In this document: positions 1 to 5,894 of the stretch, in pieces
Numbering within the stretch: the stretch's first letter is position 1
How the letters are laid out: each line of letters starts with the position of its first letter
Assembly (NCBI GenBank): GCA_027010905.1
Contig: JALVBA010000258.1
Coordinates: 1 to 7,007 of the forward strand
DNA length: 7,007 nt
DNA from: Marinilabiliaceae bacterium
Lineage (GTDB): Bacteria > Bacteroidota > Bacteroidia > Bacteroidales > Marinilabiliaceae
Direction of reading: 5' to 3'
Position numbers and translations under genes: made by a program
The notes under the pieces: generated by a model
The model's database searches: none
Told to the model about the DNA's origin: nothing
The model's input: only the letters and a program-made list of their open reading frames with translations

Positions 1-109
1 CATAGATTGTTTTTTTTTATTTTTCCTCTAACTAAATAAAAAATCAAAATGCGATTATGTGTTTTATTACAAGACAATTACATGTGTGTTAGCAGGATTC
101 TTGCATAAT

Positions 110-364
110 TCAGGTTAGATGTTGTTTAAGCCTGGTCTTAATATTTTCTGCTTCTCCAATGTATATTTTTTCTGCAAACGCTTCATCAGTCGGGTCTCCT
201 TTTAAACAATAAATTCCAGGATTATTACATTCAGGTCTTGATAATATCTTAATTAGAGATGACCTTGGGCTATAAATTGCTTTCCCAACCCAGTTCCCAA
301 TCTCACTGAGTCTTGGTCCATACTCAGTTCCGTCAATCATATAAACTGTTAGTTTTTTCCCCAT
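110..364 (-). pseudogene. Truncated GIY-YIG nuclease-family protein (N-terminal part only)
   Basis: This 84-residue ORF resembles the N-terminus of GIY-YIG nuclease-family proteins that are usually several times longer (often with a DUF4357-type C-terminal part, from memory). After a roughly 45-residue lead-in, the GIY motif is seen as PGIYCL (about residues 49-54). The YIG motif follows as KIYIGEAEN, with the conserved Arg in TRLKQHL just before the end. The stop TGA (110-112) comes right after that helix, so the later half of the nuclease domain, including the expected metal-binding Glu, is absent. I translated the next ~110 bases in all three minus frames and saw no continuation, so a simple frameshift does not explain the loss. 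It is most likely a decayed remnant, and no activity should be assumed. It lies 84 bp downstream of recQ on the same strand. The start ATG is at 362-364 with no clear Shine-Dalgarno. A short expressed protein cannot be excluded. Confidence 0.6.
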
Positions 365-396
365 TCTTGTATCTTTTTTTAATTACGGCCAACCTA

Positions 397-423
397 CGAA
401 TATAGCAAATATTACATATACAA
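397..423 (-). promoter_or_regulatory. Weak candidate promoter ahead of the GIY-YIG remnant
   Basis: On the minus strand TATATTCG (397-404) differs from the Bacteroidota -7 box TAnnTTTG at one position, and TTG (421-423) lies 16 nt upstream, slightly shorter than the usual 17-23. It sits in the 84-bp gap between recQ and the remnant. A+T-rich DNA gives such matches by chance, so this is only a suggestion. Confidence 0.2.
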
Positions 424-448
424 TTATATCTGAAGCTTAAAAACACCA

Positions 449-2563
449 TCACTTTTCCAGATATGAAAGTGCTATCCTGATTTTCCCATATCCAACACTA
501 CCATTAAAATAGTCGAAATAGGGTTTTAACTTTGTAGTATCCTTAATCTTCTCTTTTGCTTCGGCCACCTTGTCCAGCTCCTCTTGGGTAATCAGACTAA
601 AAACATCAACATCTGAGTTATTATTTATCAGGTTAGCCATGTGCGAATAGATTGTTGTCTCATGCAAGTTTCGCTCAACGGCTATCTCACTAATACTCTT
701 ACCCTGCTTGTAGAGCTCGTAGGTTACCTTAAATGTATCCCCTTTGCTCCTGCCCGAACTAAAAGAGGCTATCGTTTCCAGAAACGAGGCACCGTAGAGT
801 TTTGCTTTATGCTCCCCTACCCCGTGAACATTGAGAAATTCAGCAATGTCAGATGGTTTCTGGGAAGCCATGTCGCGCAGACTCTCGTTACTGAAAACCA
901 AGTATGGCTGAACCCCGCGCTTCTTTGCAATCTGACTTCGCAACTCACGGAGGGTTTCGTACAACGACTCATTTACTGCTCCCTTCTCCGGCTTAACCTT
1001 TATTGCCAACTTCTTCTGGTCATCTTTCCGCTGCTTTATAACTTCGTAATCAACCAACTTAACCTCCATCTCACCTTTCAACACCTTCCTGCTTAAATCA
1101 TTTAGCAGAAGGTTGTAGTGGTTTTTGTAATCAATCTCAACAATCCCCTGCTGTATAAACTGCTGAATGTAGAGCTGCCAGGCAAACAGGGTGGTATCAC
1201 GACCAACACCAAATGTTTTTATTTTATGATAGTAGTTCTCGTTAACTGCTCTCGAATAACTCCCTTTCAGAATATCAACCAATGTAGTTATTCCGATATT
1301 CTCATTTGTTCGGGCAACTGCCGACAGAGCCATCTGTGCCAACCGTGTACCATCAAAATATTTAGGCGGGTTTTTACACACGTCACAGTTACCACAATCC
1401 TCCTGAAGAGTCTCACTGAAGTAGCTCAGTAGAATTTTCCTCCTACAAACCTGAGCCTCGGCAAACTCCTGCATACGGGTAAGCTTGGCTAGTTGTATCT
1501 TTTTGTACTGCTCATTGTCTATCTCCTTAATAAAATCCATCTGGGTTTGAACATCCCTGTAGCTGTAAAAAAGGATTGTCTCAGCCGGCTGACCGTCTCT
1601 TCCTGCACGACCAATCTCCTGGTAGTAACTCTCGATATTTCCCGGCATGTTGTGATGAATGACAAATCTGATGTCCGACTTGTCAATCCCCATTCCAAAA
1701 GCTATGGTAGCACAGATAACATCAATATCACCCTGAATAAATTTGTCCTGCGTAATTTCCCTCTTCTCACTTGGCATTCCGGCATGGTAATACTCAGCTT
1801 TTACACCTTGATTCTGCAACTTCTCTGCCAATGATTCTGTTGCCTTACGACTAGAGCAGTAGATAATACCACTCTTTCCGCTATGTCGGCGGACTATCTT
1901 TGATATCTGTTCCCACTTCTTCTGTCCGGGCAAAACAGCCAAAGAGAGGTTTGGACGGTCGAAAGATGAGATGTAGGTGTCGGGGGAATTCATCCCTAAC
2001 AGTTCGCCAATATCCGACCTTACAGCCCTGTCGGCTGTGGCAGTTAATGCCAGAGCAGGAACATCGGGGAACTCCTCCTTCAATGCATGAAGCTTACGGT
2101 ATTCGGGTCTGAAAGAGTGCCCCCAACTACTTACACAGTGAGCCTCATCAATAGCAATAAGATTTATTTTCAACCCCTTTAAGTATGTCATAAAACTACC
2201 TGAGAAGATAGTCTCGGGGGCAACATACAGAAGCTTAACCTCTCCTGATGTAATTCTGTCAATAATCTCCCGCTTACCCATTTCGGTAAGAGATGAATTT
2301 AAGAAGGCAGCGTTTATTCCATTGGCAGTAAGACTTTGAACCTGATCTTTCATAAGAGCGATTAATGGCGATACAACAAGAGTTATCCCCTCCATCATCA
2401 CCGACGGCAACTGATAACAGATTGATTTACCTCCACCCGTTGGCATAAGCACCACCGCATCCTTGCCGTTTAGCACATCTTTAATAATCTCCAGTTGCAA
2501 TGGTCTGAATGACCGGTAGCCAAAGTACTTCTGGAGATTATTGTATATCAGTTGTTCGTTCAT
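449..2563 (-). CDS. recQ: ATP-dependent DNA helicase RecQ with C-terminal helix-turn-helix extension
   Basis: A 3'-5' DNA helicase of superfamily 2 that unwinds recombination and stalled-fork intermediates in the cytoplasm. Visible in order over 704 residues: Walker A PTGGGKS (41-47), DEAH box (139-142), the aromatic-rich loop WGHSFRPEY (147-155), motif III TATAD (174-178) and motif VI QEIGRAGRDG (315-324). A zinc-binding set follows with Cys373, Cys390, Cys393 and Cys396, then an RQC winged-helix region (about 405-510) and an HRDC domain (about 530-600). A tail with a helix-turn-helix-like segment (GKSISEIAVERNLHETTIYS, 621-640) completes the protein. E. coli RecQ is about 610 residues and lacks this tail; Bacteroidota RecQs often carry it. 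The residue after WGH is Ser rather than the usual Asp. The ATG at 2561-2563 gives a normal RecQ N-terminus. The gene lies 63 bp after mazG without an obvious promoter between, so co-transcription is likely. Confidence 0.96.
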   Translation of the reverse strand: MNEQLIYNNLQKYFGYRSFRPLQLEIIKDVLNGKDAVVLMPTGGGKSICYQLPSVMMEGITLVVSPLIALMKDQVQSLTANGINAAFLNSSLTEMGKREIIDRITSGEVKLLYVAPETIFSGSFMTYLKGLKINLIAIDEAHCVSSWGHSFRPEYRKLHALKEEFPDVPALALTATADRAVRSDIGELLGMNSPDTYISSFDRPNLSLAVLPGQKKWEQISKIVRRHSGKSGIIYCSSRKATESLAEKLQNQGVKAEYYHAGMPSEKREITQDKFIQGDIDVICATIAFGMGIDKSDIRFVIHHNMPGNIESYYQEIGRAGRDGQPAETILFYSYRDVQTQMDFIKEIDNEQYKKIQLAKLTRMQEFAEAQVCRRKILLSYFSETLQEDCGNCDVCKNPPKYFDGTRLAQMALSAVARTNENIGITTLVDILKGSYSRAVNENYYHKIKTFGVGRDTTLFAWQLYIQQFIQQGIVEIDYKNHYNLLLNDLSRKVLKGEMEVKLVDYEVIKQRKDDQKKLAIKVKPEKGAVNESLYETLRELRSQIAKKRGVQPYLVFSNESLRDMASQKPSDIAEFLNVHGVGEHKAKLYGASFLETIASFSSGRSKGDTFKVTYELYKQGKSISEIAVERNLHETTIYSHMANLINNNSDVDVFSLITQEELDKVAEAKEKIKDTTKLKPYFDYFNGSVGYGKIRIALSYLEK

Positions 2564-2580
2564 TATTTAGTTGCATGTTA

Positions 2581-2629
2581 CTTTTTATTTTTCACTTTAG
2601 TCTTTTGCCTTTTCACTCTTGCCTTTTTA
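2581..2629. repeat. Tandem degenerate heptamer array, seven 7-bp units
   Basis: Read on the plus strand, 49 bp divide without gaps into seven 7-bp units of consensus CTTTTNM, beginning at 2581, 2588, 2595, 2602, 2609, 2616 and 2623. The first and last units are identical (CTTTTTA). The pair beginning at 2602 and the pair beginning at 2616 match at 12 of 14 positions. The last three bases of the array are the mazG stop codon (TAA on the minus strand). The array fills most of the mazG-recQ gap and would be purine-rich in the mRNA. Similar degenerate heptad repeats occur between genes in Bacteroidota and cyanobacteria as far as I recall; their function is unknown to me. Confidence 0.75.
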
Positions 2630-3418
2630 TTTGTCCTGCCTCTTCGCTTCATTCCAAATCTCATTCATCTCGGCAAGCGACATATCCTTCAAACTCCGTC
2701 CCTGTTTAATTGTTTTTTCTTCAAGATAGTTAAATCGTTGAATAAATTTACGGTTTGTTCGCTCAAGTGCATTCTCCGGATTTATATCGTAAAGGCGTGC
2801 TGCATTGATTAGCGAAAACAGAAGGTCACCAAACTCATCCTCCATCTTATCATTGTTACCCTCCATAATCTCATGCTTCAACTCATCATACTCCTCCTCA
2901 ACTTTATCCCACACCTGCTCGCGCTCCTCCCAGTCGAAGCCAACACCGCGAGCTTTATCCTGTATTCGGTTAGCCTTTATAAGTGCTGGAAGCGACATCG
3001 GCACACCCTCCAGTACCGACCTATTGCCATCTTTCTCCTTTAATTTCAACTGCTCCCAGTTCTCCTCCACCTCTTTTGCATCTTTAACCTCCACATCACC
3101 AAATATGTGTGGATGCCTGTAGACAAGCTTTTCGTTAATATTATCAATAACATCCACAATATCAAAAGCACCCTTTTCGGAACCAATCTTTGAGTAGAAC
3201 ACAATATGCAGCAGCAGGTCACCCAGCTCTTTTTTTATTAGCTTATCATCACTCTCTATTATAGCATCGGCAAGTTCGTAAGTCTCTTCAACAGTTAGGG
3301 TTCGTAGGGTTTCGTTAGTCTGTTTCATATCCCATGGGCATTTCCCCCTAAGCTCGTTCATTATGTCTAGCAGACTGTTGAATGACTCAAGTGCTTTTTC
3401 ACGTTCTGATTTTATCAT
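2627..3418 (-). CDS. mazG: Nucleoside triphosphate pyrophosphohydrolase MazG
   Basis: An all-alpha NTP pyrophosphohydrolase that converts NTPs/dNTPs to the monophosphate and pyrophosphate; in bacteria it removes aberrant nucleotides and can influence ppGpp levels. The 263-residue length fits the two-domain E. coli type. The first MazG domain shows CPWD (27-30), the metal-binding EE..E helix (Glu44, Glu45, Glu48) and ELGD (64-67). RHPHIFGD (101-108) follows. The second domain begins near GVGFDW (158-163) and has a full acidic set: EEE (174-176), Glu179 and EDEFGDLL (193-200). Both domains therefore look metal-competent on inspection. The start ATG is at 3416-3418. A good Bacteroidota-type promoter lies 30 bp upstream and there is no Shine-Dalgarno. 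It is divergent from phoH and probably the first gene of a mazG-recQ transcript. Confidence 0.95.
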   Translation of the reverse strand: MIKSEREKALESFNSLLDIMNELRGKCPWDMKQTNETLRTLTVEETYELADAIIESDDKLIKKELGDLLLHIVFYSKIGSEKGAFDIVDVIDNINEKLVYRHPHIFGDVEVKDAKEVEENWEQLKLKEKDGNRSVLEGVPMSLPALIKANRIQDKARGVGFDWEEREQVWDKVEEEYDELKHEIMEGNNDKMEDEFGDLLFSLINAARLYDINPENALERTNRKFIQRFNYLEEKTIKQGRSLKDMSLAEMNEIWNEAKRQDK

Positions 3419-3447
3419 CTTGACATTTGTATTATCTGAAATATCGA

Positions 3448-3481
3448 CAAAGGTATAAATACCTCTCCTTAAAAATGCAAA
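3448..3481 (-). promoter_or_regulatory. Predicted Bacteroidota-type promoter for mazG
   Basis: On the minus strand TACCTTTG (3448-3455) matches the -7 box TAnnTTTG perfectly. TTTG (3478-3481) lies 22 nt upstream as the -33 element, within the usual 17-23 range. Transcription would begin about 20-25 nt before the mazG ATG. No SigA-type -35/-10 of the E. coli kind is needed to explain it. Pattern match only. Confidence 0.55.
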
Positions 3482-3486
3482 AAATA

Positions 3487-3516
3487 TTGTTACTTTACCA
3501 TATACTTATAACTTTA
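3487..3516 (+). promoter_or_regulatory. Predicted Bacteroidota-type promoter for phoH
   Basis: TTG (3487-3489) and TAACTTTA (3509-3516) are 19 nt apart, fitting TTG-N19-TAnnTTTG with only the last base differing. Transcription would start around 3520-3525, some 25-30 nt before the phoH ATG. The -33 element lies only about 5 bp beyond the -33 element of the opposing mazG promoter, so the two promoters are back to back. Confidence 0.4.
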
Positions 3517-3543
3517 TGACTTGTAAAGAAATTTTATGACTTG
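3513..3543. repeat. Direct repeat of 11 bp, 20 bp apart, upstream of phoH
   Basis: TTTATGACTTG occurs at 3513-3523 and again, identical, at 3533-3543. The 20-bp period is close to two helical turns, placing both copies on the same DNA face. The first copy overlaps the predicted -7 box and the second ends 6 bp before the phoH ATG. This could be an operator or simply a small local duplication. Confidence 0.5.
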
Positions 3544-3549
3544 AAGTAG

Positions 3550-4503
3550 ATGATTGAAAAACTAATAGATTTAGAATCGGTTGACCCGGCGGCCTTCCTT
3601 GGTGTGAAGAACTACAATCTTGAGATAATAAAAAACCGTTTCCCAAAAATTAAAATTGTTGCCCGGGGCAACTTGCTGAAAGCAATTGGTGATGCTGAGG
3701 AGGTAGCCCTGTTTGAAGAGAAGATGAATCTGCTTCTTGAGCATTTTAATGAATTTAACGTTCTCTCAGAGAGTGATGTTGAAAATATTGTATCGGGGAG
3801 TGAGGTGTCAAAAAGAAAAAAAGCTTCTGACACTATTCTCTTCGGAATTAACGGTAAACCAATAAAAGCACGTACAAAAAATCAAAAACGACTGGTTGAG
3901 GCATACGAAAAAAATGACCTTCTGTTTGCTGTAGGACCGGCAGGTACGGGCAAGACCTACACAGCTATTGCTCTAGCTGTTAGAGCTCTTAAAGCACGAC
4001 AGGTGCGCCGCATCATTCTTAGCCGGCCGGCAGTTGAAGCTGGTGAAAAATTGGGATTTCTGCCGGGTGATATGAAAGAGAAAATTGACCCATACCTACA
4101 ACCTCTCTACGATGCTTTGCAGGATATGATTCATGGAGCTAAACTGAAAGATTACCTCGAAAACGGAACAATCCAGATTGCACCTCTGGCATACATGCGT
4201 GGCCGAACACATAATAATGCTTTTGTAATTCTTGATGAAGCGCAGAATACAACATCAAACCAGCTAAAGATGTTTCTTACACGGATGGGGGCTGATGCCA
4301 AATTTGTGGTAACAGGTGATATCACACAGATAGACCTTCCCAAAGCTCAGAACTCGGGACTTATCCATGCAATGAAAATATTGACGGATATAAAAGGTAT
4401 TGAGCATATTGAGTTTGATGTAAACGATATTGTACGACATAAACTCGTTCAGGATATTGTGGAAGCATACGATAAAAAAGGCAGAGCAAAGGCTGGGTTT
4501 TAG
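3550..4503 (+). CDS. phoH: PhoH family P-loop ATPase
   Basis: A cytoplasmic ATPase of the PhoH/PhoL (YbeZ-like) family. Relatives are linked to RNA metabolism and ribosome assembly or quality control, often near the RNase YbeY; the precise substrate is unsettled. The protein has 317 residues, usual for the short form. It has a small N-terminal region (about 1-90), then the ATPase domain: Walker A GPAGTGKT (129-136), SRPAVEAGEKLGFLPGD (158-174), Walker B VILDEAQN (226-233) and the TGDITQID motif (255-262). There is no PIN domain, unlike the longer PhoH2 type. The ATG at 3550 is preceded directly by an in-frame TAG (3547-3549), so the start cannot lie further upstream. It is divergent from mazG and followed 151 bp later by purC on the same strand. 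The historic name 'phosphate starvation-inducible' does not show that this copy responds to phosphate; no Pho box is evident. Confidence 0.94.
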   Translation: MIEKLIDLESVDPAAFLGVKNYNLEIIKNRFPKIKIVARGNLLKAIGDAEEVALFEEKMNLLLEHFNEFNVLSESDVENIVSGSEVSKRKKASDTILFGINGKPIKARTKNQKRLVEAYEKNDLLFAVGPAGTGKTYTAIALAVRALKARQVRRIILSRPAVEAGEKLGFLPGDMKEKIDPYLQPLYDALQDMIHGAKLKDYLENGTIQIAPLAYMRGRTHNNAFVILDEAQNTTSNQLKMFLTRMGADAKFVVTGDITQIDLPKAQNSGLIHAMKILTDIKGIEHIEFDVNDIVRHKLVQDIVEAYDKKGRAKAGF

Positions 4504-4538
4504 GATGCTGAGCGATAGCGAAGTCCCAAGCATCGGGA
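4504..4538. repeat. Short hairpin-forming intergenic repeat after phoH
   Basis: Starting immediately after the phoH stop, GATGCT (4504-4509) is inversely repeated as AGCATC (4529-4534). An alternative stem pairs TCCC (4524-4527) with GGGA (4535-4538) around the same bases. The middle holds GAGCGATAGCGAAG (4510-4523). From memory this resembles a dispersed intergenic element in Bacteroidota with TCCCGA..TCGGGA ends, here missing one G; that link is unverified. No T-run follows, so it is not a typical intrinsic terminator, although it could still stabilise the phoH mRNA 3' end. Confidence 0.45.
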
Positions 4539-4614
4539 TGGAATATGGGTTAAGAAAAGTGACAAGGTTTTTATGTTAATACCAAATAACAATATAAAGA
4601 AAAAATCTATTTTT

Positions 4615-4640
4615 TTGTCGTACACTAATGATTATCTTTG
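4615..4640 (+). promoter_or_regulatory. Candidate promoter for purC
   Basis: TATCTTTG (4633-4640) is a perfect match to the -7 box TAnnTTTG. The nearest TTG (4615-4617) lies 15 nt upstream, shorter than the usual 17-23, which lowers confidence. The box ends 14 bp before the ATG at 4655, which would give a very short leader. It overlaps the beginning of the longest possible ORF and so argues for the downstream start. Confidence 0.4.
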
Positions 4641-4654
4641 TGAAAAAAAGAGAT

Positions 4655-5611
4655 ATGACAAACGCAATTGTACAGACAGATTACAAATTTCCTTCGCAAA
4701 AGAGTGTTTACAAAGGTAAGGTTCGTGACGTTTACGATATAGATGACCGGTTCATGGTAATGGTTGTATCCGACCGCATTTCGGCTTTTGATGTGGTATT
4801 ACCCAAGGGGATACCCTTCAAAGGACAGGTGTTAAATCAGATAGCAGCTAAGTTTCTGGATGCTACTGCTGACATTGTACCAAACTGGAAGATGGCAATC
4901 CCCGACCCTACTGTTACTGTTGGGCTGAAATGTGAACCGTTTCCTGTTGAGATGATTGTCAGAGGCTATCTTACTGGTAGTTCATGGCGCTTGTACAAAA
5001 ATGGCGGTCGTGACATTTGCGGAGTACCTCTTGCTGAAGGATTAAAGGAGCATCAGGCATTTTCTAAACCTATCCTAACCCCTTCAACCAAAGCGGAGCA
5101 GGGAGCGCATGACGAGAATATCTCCCGTGAAGAGATTCTGAATCAGGGGTTGGTATCGGAGGAGGATTACGTGCAGTTGGAGAGATTCTCCATGGAGCTT
5201 TTTAAGCATGGCAGTGAGATTGCTCAAGAAAAGGGATTAATTTTGGTGGACACTAAATATGAGTTTGGCAAAAGAGATGGTAAAATCTATCTGATTGATG
5301 AAATTCACACTCCCGACTCTTCGCGCTATTTTTATGCCGATGGATATCAGAAGAGATTTGACAAAGGTGAAGCACAGAAGCAACTTTCAAAAGAGTTTGT
5401 TCGTGAATGGCTGATGGATAACAACTTTCAGGGCAGAGATAGAGATACCCTTCCTGATATTCCTGATGATTTTGTCAACCTTGTATCGGAACGTTACATC
5501 GAACTTTATGAAACAATTACAGGTGAAAAGTTTGTTAAAGGTGACGACTCAGACAATGTGAACGAGCGTATCTATAATAATGTAACAAACTACCTGAACG
5601 AGATTTTATAG
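4655..5611 (+). CDS. purC: Phosphoribosylaminoimidazole-succinocarboxamide synthase (SAICAR synthetase)
   Basis: Catalyses ATP-dependent ligation of aspartate to CAIR, giving SAICAR in de novo purine synthesis in the cytoplasm. From the chosen start it has 318 residues, nearer the long yeast Ade1-like form (about 306) than E. coli PurC (237). Hallmarks: YKGKVRDVY (19-27, nucleotide-binding), SDRISAFDVVLP (39-50), PVEMIVRGYLTGSSW (97-111), the LTPSTKAEQGAHDENIS substrate loop (131-147), LVDTKYEFG (177-185) and LIDEIHTPDSSR (193-204). All expected motifs are intact. An ATG at 4628 would add nine residues (beginning MIIFVKKRD), but that stretch overlaps the best -7 promoter box, so the ATG at 4655 is preferred. 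It follows phoH on the same strand, probably with its own promoter. I see no PurR-type operator or purine riboswitch in the 151-bp gap. Confidence 0.96.
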   Translation: MTNAIVQTDYKFPSQKSVYKGKVRDVYDIDDRFMVMVVSDRISAFDVVLPKGIPFKGQVLNQIAAKFLDATADIVPNWKMAIPDPTVTVGLKCEPFPVEMIVRGYLTGSSWRLYKNGGRDICGVPLAEGLKEHQAFSKPILTPSTKAEQGAHDENISREEILNQGLVSEEDYVQLERFSMELFKHGSEIAQEKGLILVDTKYEFGKRDGKIYLIDEIHTPDSSRYFYADGYQKRFDKGEAQKQLSKEFVREWLMDNNFQGRDRDTLPDIPDDFVNLVSERYIELYETITGEKFVKGDDSDNVNERIYNNVTNYLNEIL

Positions 5612-5671
5612 ATTGTAATTCTTAGGATTAGAATACAGATTCTTAACGTTAGTAATATTTGTATTTTATTT

Positions 5672-5800
5672 GGCCTCTTTCAGATTGGACTTGTAGTGTG
5701 ATTGAAAATTTAGGGAAATTGGGAAGCTCCGAAGATATGAGGAGATCACCCAACCGAACTTAATCTTTAATTGCATGGAAAGTCCAATCTGAAATAAGCC
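5672..5800. repeat. 129-bp imperfect palindrome / long hairpin (possible MITE-like element or structured RNA)
   Basis: The outer arms TTTCAGATTGGACTT (5678-5692) and its exact reverse complement (5780-5794) form 15 perfect pairs. Outside them GGC (5672-5674) pairs with GCC (5798-5800) across a symmetrical 3x3 mismatch. Inside, 5697-5713 pairs with 5759-5775 at 15 of 17 positions, three of them G-U when read as plus-strand RNA. A 5x5 internal loop rich in G-A mismatches follows, then TTGGG (5719-5723) with CCCAA (5749-5753), and CTCC (5727-5730) with GGAG (5741-5744) around a 10-nt tip. There is no ORF inside and no transposase nearby. I see no unambiguous target-site duplication. Confidence 0.75.
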
Positions 5801-5812
5801 TTGATTTTTTTT
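5678..5812 (+). terminator. Possible intrinsic terminator of purC
   Basis: The 15-bp perfect outer stem of the long hairpin closes at 5794 and is followed, after 10 nt, by eight T residues (5805-5812), with another seven T at 5818-5824. This could terminate purC transcripts. The hairpin is far longer than a typical terminator and the T-run does not abut the stem, so this role may be incidental. Confidence 0.35.
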
Positions 5813-5894
5813 GTTACTTTTTTTCATCAATAAGGAAAAAAGTAAAATTATTGAGAAGGCTTCAATTTCCAAAGAAGAGAAACAAATAAACCAC

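Larger units (their letters stand above)
5612..5894. other. 283-bp non-coding gap between purC and the membrane-Nudix gene
   Basis: I see no credible gene here. The first 60 bp hold a weak hairpin (ATTCT at 5618-5622 with AGAAT at 5630-5634) and a second copy of ATTCTTA at 5639-5645, 21 bp after the first. The middle is the long palindrome at 5672-5800. Two T-runs follow (5805-5812 and 5818-5824). The last 70 bp are open in the frame of the next gene but have no in-frame ATG before 5895, and I find no convincing TTG-N17-23-TAnnTTTG promoter. Confidence 0.6.

Noticed and set aside
641..2112. Several plus-strand open frames of 70-151 codons opposite recQ
   Set aside because: They lie antisense to a complete RecQ with every motif in place and have no recognisable domains; they are shadow frames.
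2581..2629. CRISPR-like array in the mazG-recQ gap
   Set aside because: The repeats are only 7 bp and contiguous, with no spacers and no cas genes.
2805..3122. Plus-strand frame of 105 codons rich in Ser and Pro opposite mazG
   Set aside because: The composition is what the complement of an acidic, Glu-rich coding sequence gives; there is no domain or start signal.
110..3418. MazG-RecQ-GIY-YIG as a defence cluster
   Set aside because: MazG and RecQ are full-length housekeeping types, and the nuclease is truncated; nothing else in the window belongs to known defence systems.
4628..4654. Upstream ATG adding nine residues to PurC
   Set aside because: It overlaps a perfect -7 promoter box, and the added residues are not part of the PurC fold.
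5672..5800. Retron msr-msd or other reverse-transcriptase-linked non-coding RNA
   Set aside because: A long hairpin RNA is suggestive, but there is no reverse transcriptase gene nearby; the neighbours are purC and a Nudix fusion.
5811..5894. Upstream TTG start adding 28 residues to the membrane-Nudix protein
   Set aside because: It lies within the T-run after the long hairpin, and the added residues are Lys-rich and low in complexity. The ATG at 5895 gives a natural start just before the first membrane segment.
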